The notes beneath the pieces were generated by a model, which saw only the letters and a list, made by a program, of their open reading frames with translations, ran no database searches and was not told where the DNA came from. A DNA stretch of 64,000 nt, taken from NCBI GenBank assembly GCA_016713275.1, contig JADJPL010000008.1, positions 248,001-312,000 of the forward strand, in the 5' to 3' direction. Of this stretch, positions 10,070 through 20,531 are shown piece by piece. The translations under genes and the position numbers were made by a program. The DNA is from Haliscomenobacter sp. (GTDB lineage Bacteria > Bacteroidota > Bacteroidia > Chitinophagales > Saprospiraceae). Numbering within the stretch: position 1 is the first letter of the stretch; the number at the start of each line of letters is the position of its first letter.

Positions 10070-11124
10070 CGCTTTGAGCTCCCGGGCCGAACCGCCCGGC
10101 CATCGGCCGACGAGTTGGAAAGGAACACCACGTCGTAGGCGCCTTCCAGGTCCCGGAGAATAAAATTCCGAAAGCCGACCCATCCCCCGGTATGCGACAC
10201 CGAAATCCCATCTGGTTGAAGCCCCCAGCCAAATCCGTAATAGCTTTTCGCTCCGCTGGTCAACGTAAACGGTTTAAATGCTTCCGCCTGGGTGGCCTCG
10301 CTCACCAGCTTATGCTCCCTCAATGCCTGGCTCCATTTCTGTAAGTCCGGGGCCGAGGCGTACATGTTCCCGTCGCCGAATACGCCGTCGATATTGTAGA
10401 GATCTGCCAGTTCGGCCTTCCCGTTTTTTCCATTCAAACCCCAGCACGCGGTCGGGGTGGGGATAAGAGGGCATGCCCAAATGGTACGGGAAGGTCGCCT
10501 TCAGTCCCAACGGCTTGATGATCCGGTCCAGGATAAACGACTCCGCCGGCATACCTGCCACGGCTTCCATCACCAGCGCCAGCATCAGGTAGCCTGTATT
10601 GGAATACCGGAACTCGGCGCCGGGCTCGAAGTCCAACGGCGGTTTTCAGGTTCTGGTACATCTTAAGCAGGTCGTGGTTGCTGAAGATGCGGTCCTGAGG
10701 GGCGTGCTTTTCCCAGAGTTCGAAATACTCCGTCAGCCCGGAGGTGTGCGTCATCAAATGCCGGATGGTGATGCCTGCATAAGGGAACCCGCGCAGGTGG
10801 AAGCGCACATCGTCGTCGTAATCCAGGCGGCGCTCCTCTTTCAGGATCATGATTCCCATGGTGACGAATTGCTTGGCCACCGAAGCCAGATTAAACGGCA
10901 TTCCGGGTTTGAGCGGCGTTTGCCGTCATGGGGTCCGAAAACCCCAGGGCTTGCTGGTACAAAATGGTGTCGTTGCGCGCAACCAGGAGCTCGCCGCTGA
11001 GTTGTTCGCGGTCGTGCCAGCCCCTGAACAGGGTGTCCAGTTCATAGACCAATCCCGATGGCTGCGCAGCAGCGCCGAAGGTGAACAGGAGCAGGACGGA
11101 GAGGAAGGTGATGGGTTTTTTCAT
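10066..11124 (-). pseudogene. Class-C beta-lactamase-like serine hydrolase, at least three frameshifts
   Basis: The fragments read in order. 11124-10891 has a signal peptide (MKKPITFLSVLLLFTFGAAAQ) and the domain start. About 10915-10640 carries the catalytic SVAK of the SxxK motif in PFNLASVAKQF, then HLMTHTSGL. About 10640-10437 carries YSNTGY (the YxN motif). 10437-10066 carries a GFGW.....G.SVSHTGGW segment with HTGG in place of KTG. Together they cover a full-length penicillin-binding-protein-like serine hydrolase of about 350 residues. Breaks lie near 10915, 10640 and 10437. Because every motif survives, the breaks may be sequencing indels rather than true decay. Its stop overlaps the amidohydrolase start (ATGA). 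The 5' leader consists of ACCACCA-type repeats. Confidence 0.75.
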
Positions 11125-11188
11125 GGTTGGTGGTTGGTGGTTGGTGGTTGGTGGTTGGTGGTTGGTGATTGGTGATTGGTGGTTGGGG
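11125..11188 (-). repeat. Heptamer array in the 5' leader of the serine hydrolase (sense ACCACCA)
   Basis: On the plus strand this is about eight GGTTGGT/TGGTTGG heptamers beginning at the base next to the start codon at 11124. In the sense of the minus-strand gene it is a G-free ACCACCA leader running into the ATG. Confidence 0.75.
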
Positions 11189-11231
11189 GGGGGAGGAGTT
11201 TAGGCGCCTCTGGATAGGAACGACTAAAGAG

Positions 11232-11405
11232 CAGTAGGTCTCGGAGAGGCCCAACGTTGAGACTGTTCAAAAACCCTGGTTCGAGGCTCCGCCTCGGACC
11301 CCACTCTAAGTGGAGGCTCTGCCTCCAACCTGTTCGCCGTCCCGGCGCGAGGCCGGGATCAGATTCTGTGCGGAACTATCTGCCGGTCCCCTGACCGGCG
11401 TTCCT
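11232..11405. repeat. Cluster of short hairpin modules, including repeat B
   Basis: Successive small inverted repeats: CTCGGAGAGGC; GAGGC-TCC-GCCTC; GGAGGC-TCT-GCCTCC; CCCGGC-GCGA-GGCCGGG; and GCCGGTC-CCCT-GACCGGC. The last two flank the conserved core GCGGAACTATCTGCC of repeat B. The CTCGGAGAGGCC module also occurs at 49321 and 51179. No gene was seen in the 11125-11486 gap. Confidence 0.7.
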
Positions 11406-11486
11406 AATTTTATGGCTCCCTAACGGGTTCCAGACAGTTTTGGTCTCCAGGTTGAACGGACGGGCACTCACTACCTCGATATCTCG

Positions 11487-13023
11487 CTACCTCGCAACGT
11501 TTCCATTTCTCACCAGGGTTTCGACCCCCAGGGTTTGCCCATTCCGATGCAGCCGGACCCAGTACATCCCCGGAGGCCCTGGAAAGGTAAGGAGAAATTG
11601 GGAATTCCCTTTAGCTGCCGGGATAGAAGCGACGCGTTGCCCTAAACGGTTCCAGATTTCCAATTGGGCGCGATCCTCGGTCAAAGGCTGGGACAAGGTG
11701 GCTTGGCAGTTTTCGGAACAAGGGTTAGGGGACACCAGGAGCTCGTATTTTAGGTGGCGGGCCATCTCCCGGGTAGAAGTAGGCGTTGTACCTTCTTTTT
11801 CCAGCAGGATATTTAATTCCTTCACCACTCCGGGCTGCAGCTCCACTTCCAGGGTATCGGAGAGGTAACCTCCGGCTGCAATGACAACGGTGACGATGCC
11901 AGGTTGGACTCGGCCGCCCCGGAAAACTCCCTCCAGGTCTGTACTTTCGGCAATGTCCTCCGATAAGGTCCGGACCTGGGCGCCTGCAACCGGCAAATTC
12001 GTGGTTTTATCCCGCACCACTCCTTCCAGGTAGCAGGCGCGCCGGTATTGGGGTTGAAGAACATAGAGGCCGGTGGAGATATCCGAGGCCAACAGCAAAC
12101 CAGAAGGCAAATAGGGATAAGCCCCCCAGCATCCTTCAAAGCCTTGTTTGCTTTGGGGATACGTGTCGTATCGGCCCGTTTCAATCAGGTTTTGCGGGCG
12201 GTGGGCGTCGGTGATCACCACTCCCTCGGTATACCAGCTGGTCGCCAAAAACCCTTTGTAGTAATGCGTATTGTGGGGAATAGCCCGGTTCTCTTTCGCC
12301 CCCTTTGGGGAAAACCGGTCCAGAAATTCAATATCATCTATATTGGATACGTCAAAGGCATCGACGGTACCAAACGTCTTTTCATCGGTGGTAAACAGGT
12401 ATTTTCCATCGTCGGACAACCAGCAGTTGTGGGTAAAGCGCGAACTCGTGGGCTGGGTTGCCAGCAAACGCGGAGCGCGGGGGTTGGATACATCGGCAAC
12501 AGAAAACTCTCCGAGGTAGACGTCTGCCGACCAGAGGGTATCGTTTCGGGAAAAATTGTCGTGGGAATACCGGGTATTCACTCCACCAATATACTGCGGC
12601 GTACCGGGCGTCGATGCCCCGTCAAAGATCAACACCCCGCCATTGTTGATATTACAGCCGGACCCACGTGATCGTATCGGGCGCTTTGCTCATGTCGATC
12701 GCCAAAATGCCGTCTGCACCTTGATCAGCCACTGCGTAAATGTACTCCCCATGGGATTTCATGTCCCTCCAGATGGAGTTGGCCCCAGGCACAAAAGCCG
12801 CCAGTTTGGGCGCCCGGGGGTTCGCCAGCGAATAGATGGCTGTACCGCTCCTCGCCCCCAAAACGGCATACTCCAGCCCCTTCTTGTCCACATACCCCCA
12901 TACGTCGCTATACCCCGTCTGAGGAAAGTCGTTGACATTCGCCAACAGGGAGATATTTTGCCCGTCTACGGGGAGATGCCAAACGGAAAGGGCCAGAAAT
13001 GGCAAAAAACGAGACGTATTCAT
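11487..13023 (-). CDS. Choice-of-anchor B / LVIVD-repeat secreted protein with T9SS sorting domain (one frameshift)
   Basis: The 5' part (13023-12652) has a signal peptide (MNTSRFLPFLALSVWHLPVDGQ) and the choice-of-anchor-B opening (SDVWGYVDKKGLEYAVLG). The 3' part (12635-11487) continues with NINNGGVLIFDGA after a frameshift near 12655. Repeats such as GEFSVADVSNPRAPRLLATQ and FTHNCWLSDDGKYLFTTDE belong to the LVIVD/beta-propeller type. Then comes a carboxypeptidase-regulatory-like module (LEGVVRDKTTNLPVAGAQVR), followed by the T9SS sorting domain (LLVSPNPCSEN, LEIWNRLGQRV, PGMYWVRL). The total is about 510 residues. It is probably cell-surface attached or released. Function unknown. Confidence 0.75.
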
Positions 13024-13078
13024 GTTTGTTTTTTTTAAAAAAGGATCGAGGCGGCACCCACAACTGTCTGGAACCAGT

Positions 13079-13322
13079 TCACGCCGGTCAGGGGACCGGC
13101 GGATAGTTCTGCACGAAATCTGCGGATTTCGGCAAACAGGGGGGGACCCTCGCGCCAGTTGGGACCTCGCGCCAGTTGGAAAATCCGGGCTACATCATGG
13201 CCATCGTTTCATCATGTAAATCATAGTTCAGACAATGAAGCAATGCGCCTAATGGGCGGAGACTATGCACGCAATCTGAAGATTGAACGGACGCATAGAC
13301 GGAAGTCTACGCACAACAGAGT
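13079..13322. repeat. Compound dispersed repeat (modules B + A, about 240 bp), first copy
   Basis: The block starts with repeat B (GCCGGTC-AGGG-GACCGGC, GCGGATAGTTCTGC, GAAATC-TGCG-GATTTC). It continues through a roughly 110-base spacer (GGAAAATCCGGGCTACATC and following) and ends with the two hairpins of repeat A. A nearly identical copy on the opposite strand lies at 23011-23240. Module B is inverted relative to the rest between the two copies. Confidence 0.8.
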
Positions 13323-13480
13323 TTCCTCCGCAACCCCGTTACTTCGCTACTTCGTTACCCCGCAACGTCGCAACTTCCCTTCGCAACCTCGCTACTTCGT
13401 TACTTTCCTTCGCTACCCCGCAACTTCGCAACTTCCCTTCGCAACTTCGCAACTCCGCAACTCCGCAACTCCGCTACCTT
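13323..13480 (-). repeat. CGCAACTTC-type array in the 3' trailer of the thioesterase gene
   Basis: Fifteen or more degenerate 8-9-base units (CGCAACTTC, CGCTACTTC, CGCAACTCC) run up to the stop codon of the minus-strand thioesterase gene. In that gene's sense they read GAAGTTGCG, the G-rich strand, which follows the trailer rule seen elsewhere. Confidence 0.7.
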
Positions 13481-13928
13481 TTCTGCTCCACCACGGCAAT
13501 CGTCAGACGGCTAACACAAACGAGTTCCCCTTGTTCATTGTGGATTTCCATATTCCACACCTGGATTTTCTTTCCGAGGCGGTAGGGTTTGGCCGTTCCG
13601 ATGACCATCCCGCCTTCGGGTACGCCGCGGAGGTGGCTGCAATTCAGTTCCACGCCAACGCCGGCGTGGGTAGTAAGTCGTCGAGGCACATCAGGGAAGC
13701 GACGCTGCCCAGGGTTTCGGCCAGGGCGGCGCTGGCGCCGCCGTGCAGGATGCGGAACGGCTGCACGGTATGTTCGTTGACCGGCATTTTGGCTTGGATA
13801 AAGTCCGGCCCGATTTCGGTGAATTCAATTCCCAACGCGGTATTCAGCGTCCGTTCCGATACGGCGTTTAATTGTTCAAGGGTAAGGGGTGTTTCCAGAT
13901 CATGTTCGCGTTTTGTTTGTTTAAAAAT
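13474..13928 (-). CDS. PaaI-like hotdog-fold thioesterase (one frameshift, uncertain start)
   Basis: The N-terminal part reads LGIEFTEIGPDFIQAKMPV, then HTVQPFRILHGGASAALAETLGS. This is the PaaI/YdiI hotdog signature with the HGG-ASAALAE active-site helix. After a frameshift near 13680 it continues with THAGVGVELNCSHLRGV, GTAKPYRLGKKIQVWNMEI and LVCVSRLTIAV. About 148 residues is normal for the family. The upstream frame runs back to an ATT at 13928 with no ATG, so the true start may also be hidden by an indel. The family hydrolyses acyl-CoA thioesters, including the menaquinone intermediate DHNA-CoA. The substrate cannot be told from sequence. Confidence 0.75.
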
Positions 13929-14016
13929 GGATTACCTACCAGGAGCTATCTCAAAACCCTTTCAAGGGGGTGGGCTGCATTCCTTAACCCCATGACAAAA
14001 GCAGACGAAGCACTTT

Positions 14017-14097
14017 CCCCCTTTGAAGGGGGTTAGGGGGATGAAACTTCCGGATTCTGTTGAAAGGTTTCATCCCCCCGGCCCCCTTCAAAGGGGG
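14017..14097. repeat. Long hairpin (31-bp arms, 19-base loop)
   Basis: The arm 14017-14047 begins CCCCCTTTGAAGGGGG and ends GGATGAAAC. It pairs with 14067-14097 at all but two or three positions. Each arm contains its own smaller palindrome. It sits between the miaA 3' end and the thioesterase 5' end. Confidence 0.8.
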
Positions 14098-14134
14098 AGA
14101 ACGCTATATTCCAAAGTATTGAGGTACCCTCTGG

Positions 14135-15416
14135 TTACCCTTTCTTCCAAGGCTTGGCTGGCGAATAGCGCCTTGCGAAAGCGGCTTCCAGGGAATGCAT
14201 TTCCCGGCCGGCCAAAGGCCTGAAAGCGAAGGCTTCCAGCAATGATTCCCATTCCGGGCTCATAAAGGCGGTCAGGGACTTGCCTTCTGCCCGGTAGGTC
14301 ATCTCGTGCAGCAGCCAGCGGGCAGGGTCGCCGCCGGGAAATTCCGCCGGCGCCAGCACCATCCCTTTGCGGGTGTTGTGGTAAACCACCTCCGCCAACT
14401 GGCGGCCGGGGGCCTGAATCGTTAACCGCATCCGTTCCTGGTCCATTCCTTTAACTTGATCCAGTAACGATTCCTGGCGCCAGGAGATTAACCCCTGCAT
14501 GGAAAAATCCAGGTATTGCAAGATGGACGTCCATTCCGACGGATGGACGTGCTTCCAAAACCCGTCCCGTCGCGACCAGGTGAGCTGGCGTTTGGCGTAG
14601 CGCCTGCTGTTTTGCTGGATCAAGGCGATGGCTTCGTCCAGGGGTAGTTTCCCCTCTCAGGTGCGCAAACAGCTCCTGATAGCCTACCGTTTTGAAGCGC
14701 GGTCAGATTTTCGTGAGGAAGCAGGGTGCGGGCTTCCTCCAGCAACCCGTTTTCCATCATTCCCAGCACCCGTTGGTCTATCCGGCGGTATAATTCCGCC
14801 CGCTCCCAGCTCAATTCGAGGTAAATCGGGCGGAATGCTCTTTCGGAAAACTGCTTTTTCCGGAATGACGAAAACGGTTGCCCGGAAACGCGGCATACCG
14901 CCAACGCCCGGATGAGGCGATGGGGATTCTTGAGATCAACGGTATGGTAATAGACCGGATCGGCCGTTCGCAATTCTTCCTGAAGGGCGTCCAGCCCTTT
15001 TTCCCGGTACAAGGTTTCCAGCGCATCGCGCACCTCTACCGGCGTTTCCGGAAACGCATCCAGGCCTTCGCAAAGCGCTTTCAGGTAGAGGCCTGAACCG
15101 CCGGTAACTACGGCGACGGAATGGGTTTGAAAGATCTCGTCGAGTACCTTCAAGGCATCCCGTTCGAAATCCCCGACGGTATAGGCCTCGGCGATGGAAA
15201 GGCTATCGATAAAATGGTGTTTGACCAGTTGGAGTTCCTCCGGGGTGGGTTTGGCGGTTCCGATCGCCATTTCCCAGTAAATTGCAGGCTGTCTGCCGAA
15301 AGGATTTCCGTGCCAAAATGCTGGGCTAGTCTTATCGCCAAGGCAGTTTTGCCGCTGGCGGTGGGCCCACCGACGATAATCAGCGTTTTGTTGCCTTCCA
15401 AAGACGGGTTCGTCAT
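14135..15416 (-). CDS. miaA: tRNA dimethylallyltransferase with C-terminal extension (frameshifted)
   Basis: MiaA adds a dimethylallyl group to A37 of tRNAs that read codons starting with U. The start ATG 15416 gives MTNPSLEGNKTLIIVGGPTA with the P-loop GPTASGKTALA and the catalytic-Asp region EILSADS. After a shift near 15275 the protein continues MAIGTAKPTPEEL, VVTGGSGLYLKAL (substrate motif) and NPHRLIRALAV. Further breaks near 14690 and 14645 lead to RRYAKRQLTWSRRD and FWKHVHPSEW. The usual C-terminus lies near 14500, yet the frame stays open for about 120 more residues (from MQGLISWRQE to PAKPWKKG). These resemble nothing I recognise; an in-frame Met sits at 14500, so this may be a fusion or a separate gene whose boundary was lost. 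All breaks could be indel errors, since miaA is widely conserved. Confidence 0.85.
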
Positions 15417-15532
15417 AAAGTTAGAGCTGCCGCAGGCTTCAGGAAAAAATGCGTTTTTATGCACTCCCATTTCCTTCTTTGCCTGAAATGTTGTTCCTTT
15501 CTCAAATATTGCAATAATAGGTATTTCCTCCC

Positions 15533-16393
15533 ATGATGCGGTTGCTCCCTGTCCTTCTTTTATTTTCCCTTTTCTTGGTTCTTTCTTGCTCGGCGCCTGC
15601 GCCCTTGACCGAATCAGCGCCCGCCGACTGGCTGGTTTCCGTCCCTGCCGGAGGAAATAGCTGGGTGGTCAACGACGCGAAAAAGGGGAATCGATCATTT
15701 CTTCCTCCGGGATTGGCCCCTGGTCTGATCCCGCAGTGAAAATCCGGACCTATTTCCGGGTAGACCGCGCCGGCGTTTTGCGCCTTGGTTTACGTGCGCG
15801 GGGCGCCGAGGGCCAATCCACCCTGAGTTGCACCTTTAACGGGAAATCCCGTGAAATCAAGCTCCTTTCCCCGGCTGGGACACCCTATCCGTTGGAACAT
15901 TCCAGGCGCCCCAACCGGGGTATTATTGGCTGGAAATCCAGGGGCGCAGCGGTCGGGCGCGCATTTTGCCGAGATCGCCGAGATCCTCCTTGGTGGGGAA
16001 GCTGCTTCAGGGGCGATCTATGTCAAGGATGAATTTTATTGGGGACGCAGGGGCCCCTCCGTCCACCTCCGGTATGAAATTCCGGTGGCCGCCTCCGAAG
16101 CGGAATGGTTTTACAGCGAAATCACCATCCCTGAAGGCCAGGATGTGGAAGGGTCCTACTTCATGGCCAATGGGTTTGGGGAAGGCTACTTCGGGATACA
16201 GGTCAATTCGCCCACCGAGCGCCGGGTGCTCTTTTCCGTTTGGAGTCCCTTTCCCGATTACGCGGGCGGGGTAACTAACGATGGTTTTTTGAAAAATTGC
16301 GGATTCTTTAACGAAACCACCCTATTTGGAAGCGTCTTTACCCGCCCCCCTTCCGGTAGAGCGCCGGAGATTGATTTCTCTAAACTCCCTTAG
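15533..16393 (+). pseudogene. DUF3472-type lipoprotein, frameshifted and apparently truncated
   Basis: The opening is a lipoprotein signal (MMRLLPVLLLFSLFLVLSC). The reading frame changes near 15700 and again near 15900. The best-conserved stretch (YEIPVAASEAEWFYSEITIP, SYFMANGFGEGYFGIQVNS, LFSVWSPF) matches the first half of DUF3472 proteins. The frame then stops at 16391 inside the 3' end of the convergent oxidoreductase gene. Family members normally continue for more than 100 residues, so the C-terminal half is absent. The 70-base overlap of the two 3' ends supports a deletion or assembly junction here. Function unknown. Confidence 0.55.
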
Positions 16394-17955
16394 CGGTTTT
16401 GCTTTATCCGGTATCCTGCTCATCGCCCGTTCGGAAATCGCGGTAATCGTCAGCGACGGGTTGACGCCGGGGTTGGCAGAGATCATCGACCCGTCGCACA
16501 CCAGCATGTTATCGTAGCCAAATACCCGGTTGTCTTTATCGATGACGCCGGTTTGGGGATCTTTGCCCATAACGGCCCCGCCCAGAATATGGGCAGTACC
16601 CGGAATGCCCGCAATGGGGGTCAGGCCAAACATCATCGCTTTACCCTTCAGGATGCGCTCCATGCGCCGGGCCAGATCGATCGCTTCCGGGATGAATGCG
16701 GTTGGCTTATCCTTCCCCTACCACGGCGCTCCGCATGCGCCCAAACCGCCCCAGGGTAAAAGTGACGGTGCTGTCGAGCGTTTGCATGAAAAGCATGACC
16801 AGCGAACTTTTGCCCAGTCCTTGACGCGGAAATACTTCCAGTAGGCCACAGGATCCCGGAAAAAATCCGTAGCCATTCGCCACAACCGAATCCATCCGTT
16901 CGAACCTTCGGCCAGGGGCAGAAAACTCAGTTTCAGGCCCCGGAACCAGCGCCATACCGGCAGAGTTCCAGATGGCTATGGGCGTCCGTTTCCAGAATGG
17001 CGCCAATAGCTACTCCTTTGCGACATATCGGCATCTCCTTCCAATTGGGTTACGCTGATCAGGCTTTCATTGTTGGTGCGCACCTGTTGCCCAACAAGCG
17101 GAGAAAGATTCGGAAGGGCGCCCCGCTTGAGCTGGAGCAACAAATTCAGGGTACCCAAAACACCGCCGGCAAAATGACGCCTTTCGCCTGAAGCTTTGTT
17201 TTGGGTTTAAGCCCAGGTAGTCGATGGGCGAAGGGTCACTTCGTATCCCCTGCGATCCATCGGGACTGCCTCCCGGCTCGACCGCAACCACTTCCTGTTC
17301 GGCAAGGATCTCGCGCCCAGTTGTTTGCGCCAGGTAAGAGGTAGTTCTTGTCCAGCGTGTTTTTTTGCGTTGTGGCGGCAGCCGGTCATGCAAGCGCCGC
17401 AAAAGGTGCACCCCGACCGGGCAGGGCCTTGGCCTTCAAAATAGGGATCGGGCGTCTCTTCGCCTTCCGGACCGAAATAAACCGCAACGTGCGTCGGCGC
17501 CGGTTCGGCGCCCGGGGTGGCTTCCTGAGCCAGCGACTTCAGCGCATGCTCCCCGTCGAAAAATTTCGGATTGGGCGAAGCGCCCAGCATCCGGAGTGCT
17601 GTTTGGTAAAAAGGCTGCAATTCTTGCTCCCAATCCGCCAGTCCGGCCCAGGAACCCGATTCAAAAAACGCTTTGGCCGGAACCGGAAGCGTATTCGCAT
17701 AAACCAGAGAGCCTCCTCCTACCCCTGTTCCGGAAATAAATCCCACATGCCGGAAAATGGTGATCTTCATGATCCCATACCAGCGCAAGGCAGGCGCCCA
17801 GAGCCATTTGGAAAGCGTCCAGTTGGTTTTGGGGAAATCTTCCGCCCGGTACCACTTGCCTTTTTCCACTACCAGCACCTTATAGCCCTTTTCCGCCAGG
17901 CGCAGTGCGCTGACTGAGCCTCAAAACCGCTTCCAATGATGATGTAGTCGTACAT
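16322..17955 (-). pseudogene. GMC-family FAD oxidoreductase (cholesterol-oxidase-like), multiple frameshifts
   Basis: The start ATG 17955 reads MYDYIIIGSGF and then loses frame; one extra G would restore GFGGSVSALRLAEKGYKVL, a perfect FAD-binding Rossmann motif. The next fragment (17878-17207) has GVGGGSLVYANTLPVP and the Cys cluster CTFCGACMTGC, typical of the bacterial cholesterol-oxidase-like subgroup. At least four more breaks occur between 17400 and 16660. The last fragment (16663-16322) has GTAHILGGAVMG and MLVCDGSMISANPGVNPSLT, the GMC C-terminal domain with the His/Asn active-site region. All domains are present in order, so sequencing indels are as likely as decay. The family oxidises alcohols, including sterols; the substrate is unknown. 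Confidence 0.7.
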
Positions 17956-18050
17956 ATGAAGTTGCGAAGTTGCGAAGTTGTGAAGTTGCGAAGTTGCGGA
18001 GTTTGTCACTACTTCGCAACCTCGTAACTCCGTAACTCCGTAACTTTATA
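17956..18050. repeat. Divergent pair of leader arrays (CAACTTCG on both outgoing strands)
   Basis: 17957-18002 reads GAAGTTGCGAAGTTGCG on the plus strand, so the minus-strand gene starting at 17955 has CAACTTCGCAACTTC in its leader. 18010-18045 reads CTACTTCGCAACCTCG and CGTAACTCCGTAACTCCG, the sense leader of the plus-strand gene at 18092. The array switches strand in mid-gap so that both genes carry the C-rich version. Confidence 0.75.
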
Positions 18051-18091
18051 GTAGTTTAGCCGCTTTAAAACACCGTAAAATCCTGTTCGCA

Positions 18092-19369
18092 ATGCTTTAC
18101 TATCTTGTCCGGCCTATAGCCCGGATTGCGATTTTGGTTTTTTCGAAAAATATACCTTTCTCATTTCGATCGCATTCCGCGAAACAAGCCGGTCATCCTG
18201 GCGTCCAATCACCCGACGGGGTTCATGGAGCCGTGCATCATGGCGGTGTTTCTTCGTCAACCGCTATATTACCTCGTTCGGGGCGATTTTTTCACAAAAA
18301 CGGTCTACAATTTTTTGCTTCGCTCGTTAAAGATGATCCCTATATACCGGATTGTCGACGCCGGGTACAGCGGCCTGCGAAACAACTACGCCACGTTCGC
18401 GGCTTGCTCTGCGGGGCTCTCCCAAAACCGGACGATCATGATTTTTCCGGAGGGCAATGCGCGGCACGAAAAACGCCTGCGGCCTCTGCAAAAAGGATTG
18501 GGGCGGATCGTAATGGGAACTTTCGAAAATTTTCCCGAGATGGACGAACTATACATCGTTCCGGTGGGGGTTAACTATACCTATGCCGAATCGCCCCGCA
18601 CCGAAGTAATGATCGATATTGGGGAGCCCATCAAAGCCAAACCGATTTTCGAGGAAATGGGCGCACGGGCAGGAGTAGAACTTACCCGCCGCCTGGAAAA
18701 AGCCATGACCGACCGCATCGTCGTCATCGACCATCCGGAGGATGAAGGCTTAGCCGAGCATCTGCTGGTGATGGACCGGTCGGAACGGCTTACAGGGGTG
18801 TTCCCCGTCAAAAGCGCCCCTTCGGCGCCCATCCTGGCAGAGAAAAAATAGCCGATTGGGTTAATGTGTTGCCGGAATCCGAAAAGGAACCCCTCACAGC
18901 GGTTTGTGCCGCCTATTTTGACGCCTTGAACGAAAACAAGATCGAAGACTGGAATCTGGTCTGCCCCAACCGGTACGGCAGGGGCGCCTGGATTCGGGCA
19001 GTTGTTGGCGCTCTTCCCGCCTGGGTGGGCCGGATCTTTTGCTATCCGCCCATGGCGCTTGCCCTGCACATCCGCAAAAGCCGGGTTAGCCGCATCGAGT
19101 TCTATTCCCCGGTGCTGCTGGCTACCTCGATGGGCGCTTTTCTGATCTATTTTATTCTTTGGGGGCCTCATGCTTGGATCGCATCCTCGGGGTGGGTATT
19201 TTTAGCAGCCCTTCTGTTGGGTTCCCTGGGATATGTTTCCCTGGTAAACCAGGAGCTTTGGCATAACTTAAAGTTCCAAAGCCGTTTTCAGCGCCTTCCG
19301 GCGGAGACGAAAACCCGCTTGCAGGAACTTCGCCTTCAAATTAAAAACCGCACACATGACCTTCGTTAA
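18092..19369 (+). CDS. 1-acyl-sn-glycerol-3-phosphate acyltransferase (PlsC family), two frameshifts
   Basis: It starts MLYYLVRPIARIAILVF, shifts near 18145, and continues RKIYLSHFDRIPRNKPVILA. The acyltransferase block I is NHPTGFMEP, with Glu where the common form is HX4D. Block III is FPEGNARHE. At 18850 the frame stops in AEKK. Adding one A to the A6 run restores AEKKIADWVNVLPESEKEP and joins the C-terminal region (ALPAWVGRIFCYPPMALAL, then a membrane segment with FLIYFILWGP). Such two-membrane-helix C-termini are normal in Bacteroidota relatives of about 420 residues. The enzyme acylates lysophosphatidate or a related acceptor at the inner membrane. Its end overlaps the next gene by 14 bases, so the two are probably coupled. 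Confidence 0.85.
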
Positions 19370-20517
19370 ATCCGAAACCCGCTTCCCCTCCAAAGCCCAC
19401 AGCATTTACCTGGCCCATTGCGGCATTTCCCCGCTTTATGCCCCTGCGGCGAAGCGGGCCTCGGAGCTGCTCACCGAGCAAAGCCTGCACGGCGGAGGGC
19501 ATTTCATGGATTTTTACACCCCGGAACTGGACGGATTCAAGGAACAAATGGCGCTGTTGCTCCAGACGTCTGCAGACAACATCGCTGCCGTCCGGAATAC
19601 TTCCGAGGCCTTATCCATGGTAGCCAACGGATATCCCTTTCAGCCCGGCGACGAAATCATCACGTTCACGCATGAATACCCTGCCGACTATTATCCCTGG
19701 GTTATCCAGGAGTTGAAGGGCGTTTCCCTGAAATTGATCCCCAACCGCCCTGCCCGGTCGGATATCGACCCCGGGCTCGTGGGCTGGTTTAGCATGGACG
19801 ATCTGGAAGCCTTGATTACGCCCCGCACGCGGATCATCGCGCTGAGCCATGTGCAGTTTACCAGCGGATTTGCCGCTGATTTGCAAGCCATCGGGGCGCT
19901 TTGCCGGGAACGGGGCATCGATTTTATCGTGGACGCCGCTCAAAGCCTGGGCAGCATGCCGGTGTACCCGGAGGAATGGAACATTTCCGCCCTCGCCTCG
20001 GCCGGCTGGAAATGGCTCCTGGGCCCAATAGGCGTCGGGGTGTTTTACACCTCCCCAGCATTTCCGCGACAAGCTGGCCCCGGTGCAGGTCGGCGCCGAA
20101 ACCATGACCCAGGGATTCGACTACCTCGACCACCGGTGGACGCCACACACCACGGCCAAGCGGTTTGAATACAGTACCTCGACGATCACCCACGTAGCCG
20201 CCTTGAATACCTGTTTGCGGGAGGTACATAACTATTATGGCATTGGCCCCATCTTCGGGGAAATCCTTCGCTTGCAGGATGTTTTCCTCGCCCATCTGAA
20301 TCATCCCGAAATCAAACCACTGATCTTCGAAGCACCCTACCGGTCGGGAATACTCTCCCTGGCCTGCCCGCATCCGGGCAAAAAAAGCCATATCCTGGCA
20401 GAGAAAGGTGTCGCCATCACCGCCCGGGGAGGTTTTCTGCGGGTGGCGCCGCATTTTTACAATACGGAGGAGGAGATGGTCCAGGCAGCTAATGCCGTCA
20501 ACGAACTGGAGGAGTAA
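19356..20517 (+). CDS. PLP-dependent class V aminotransferase (one frameshift)
   Basis: About 387 residues after bridging a shift near 20070. Visible motifs are RNTSEALSMVANG, FTHEYPADYYPW, HVQFTSGFAADL, DFIVDAAQSLGSMPV (Asp and Gln contacting PLP) and SAGWKWLLGPIGVGVFY, with the Schiff-base Lys in GWKWL. After the shift, the stretch LAPVQVGAETMT through FEYSTSTITHVAALN completes the fold. The class includes cysteine desulfurases, kynureninase and isopenicillin-N-epimerase-like enzymes; this one is closest to the last group by motif. The specific substrate is unknown. It overlaps the acyltransferase gene by 14 bases. Confidence 0.85.
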
Positions 20518-20531
20518 GCATTAGTTGGCTT

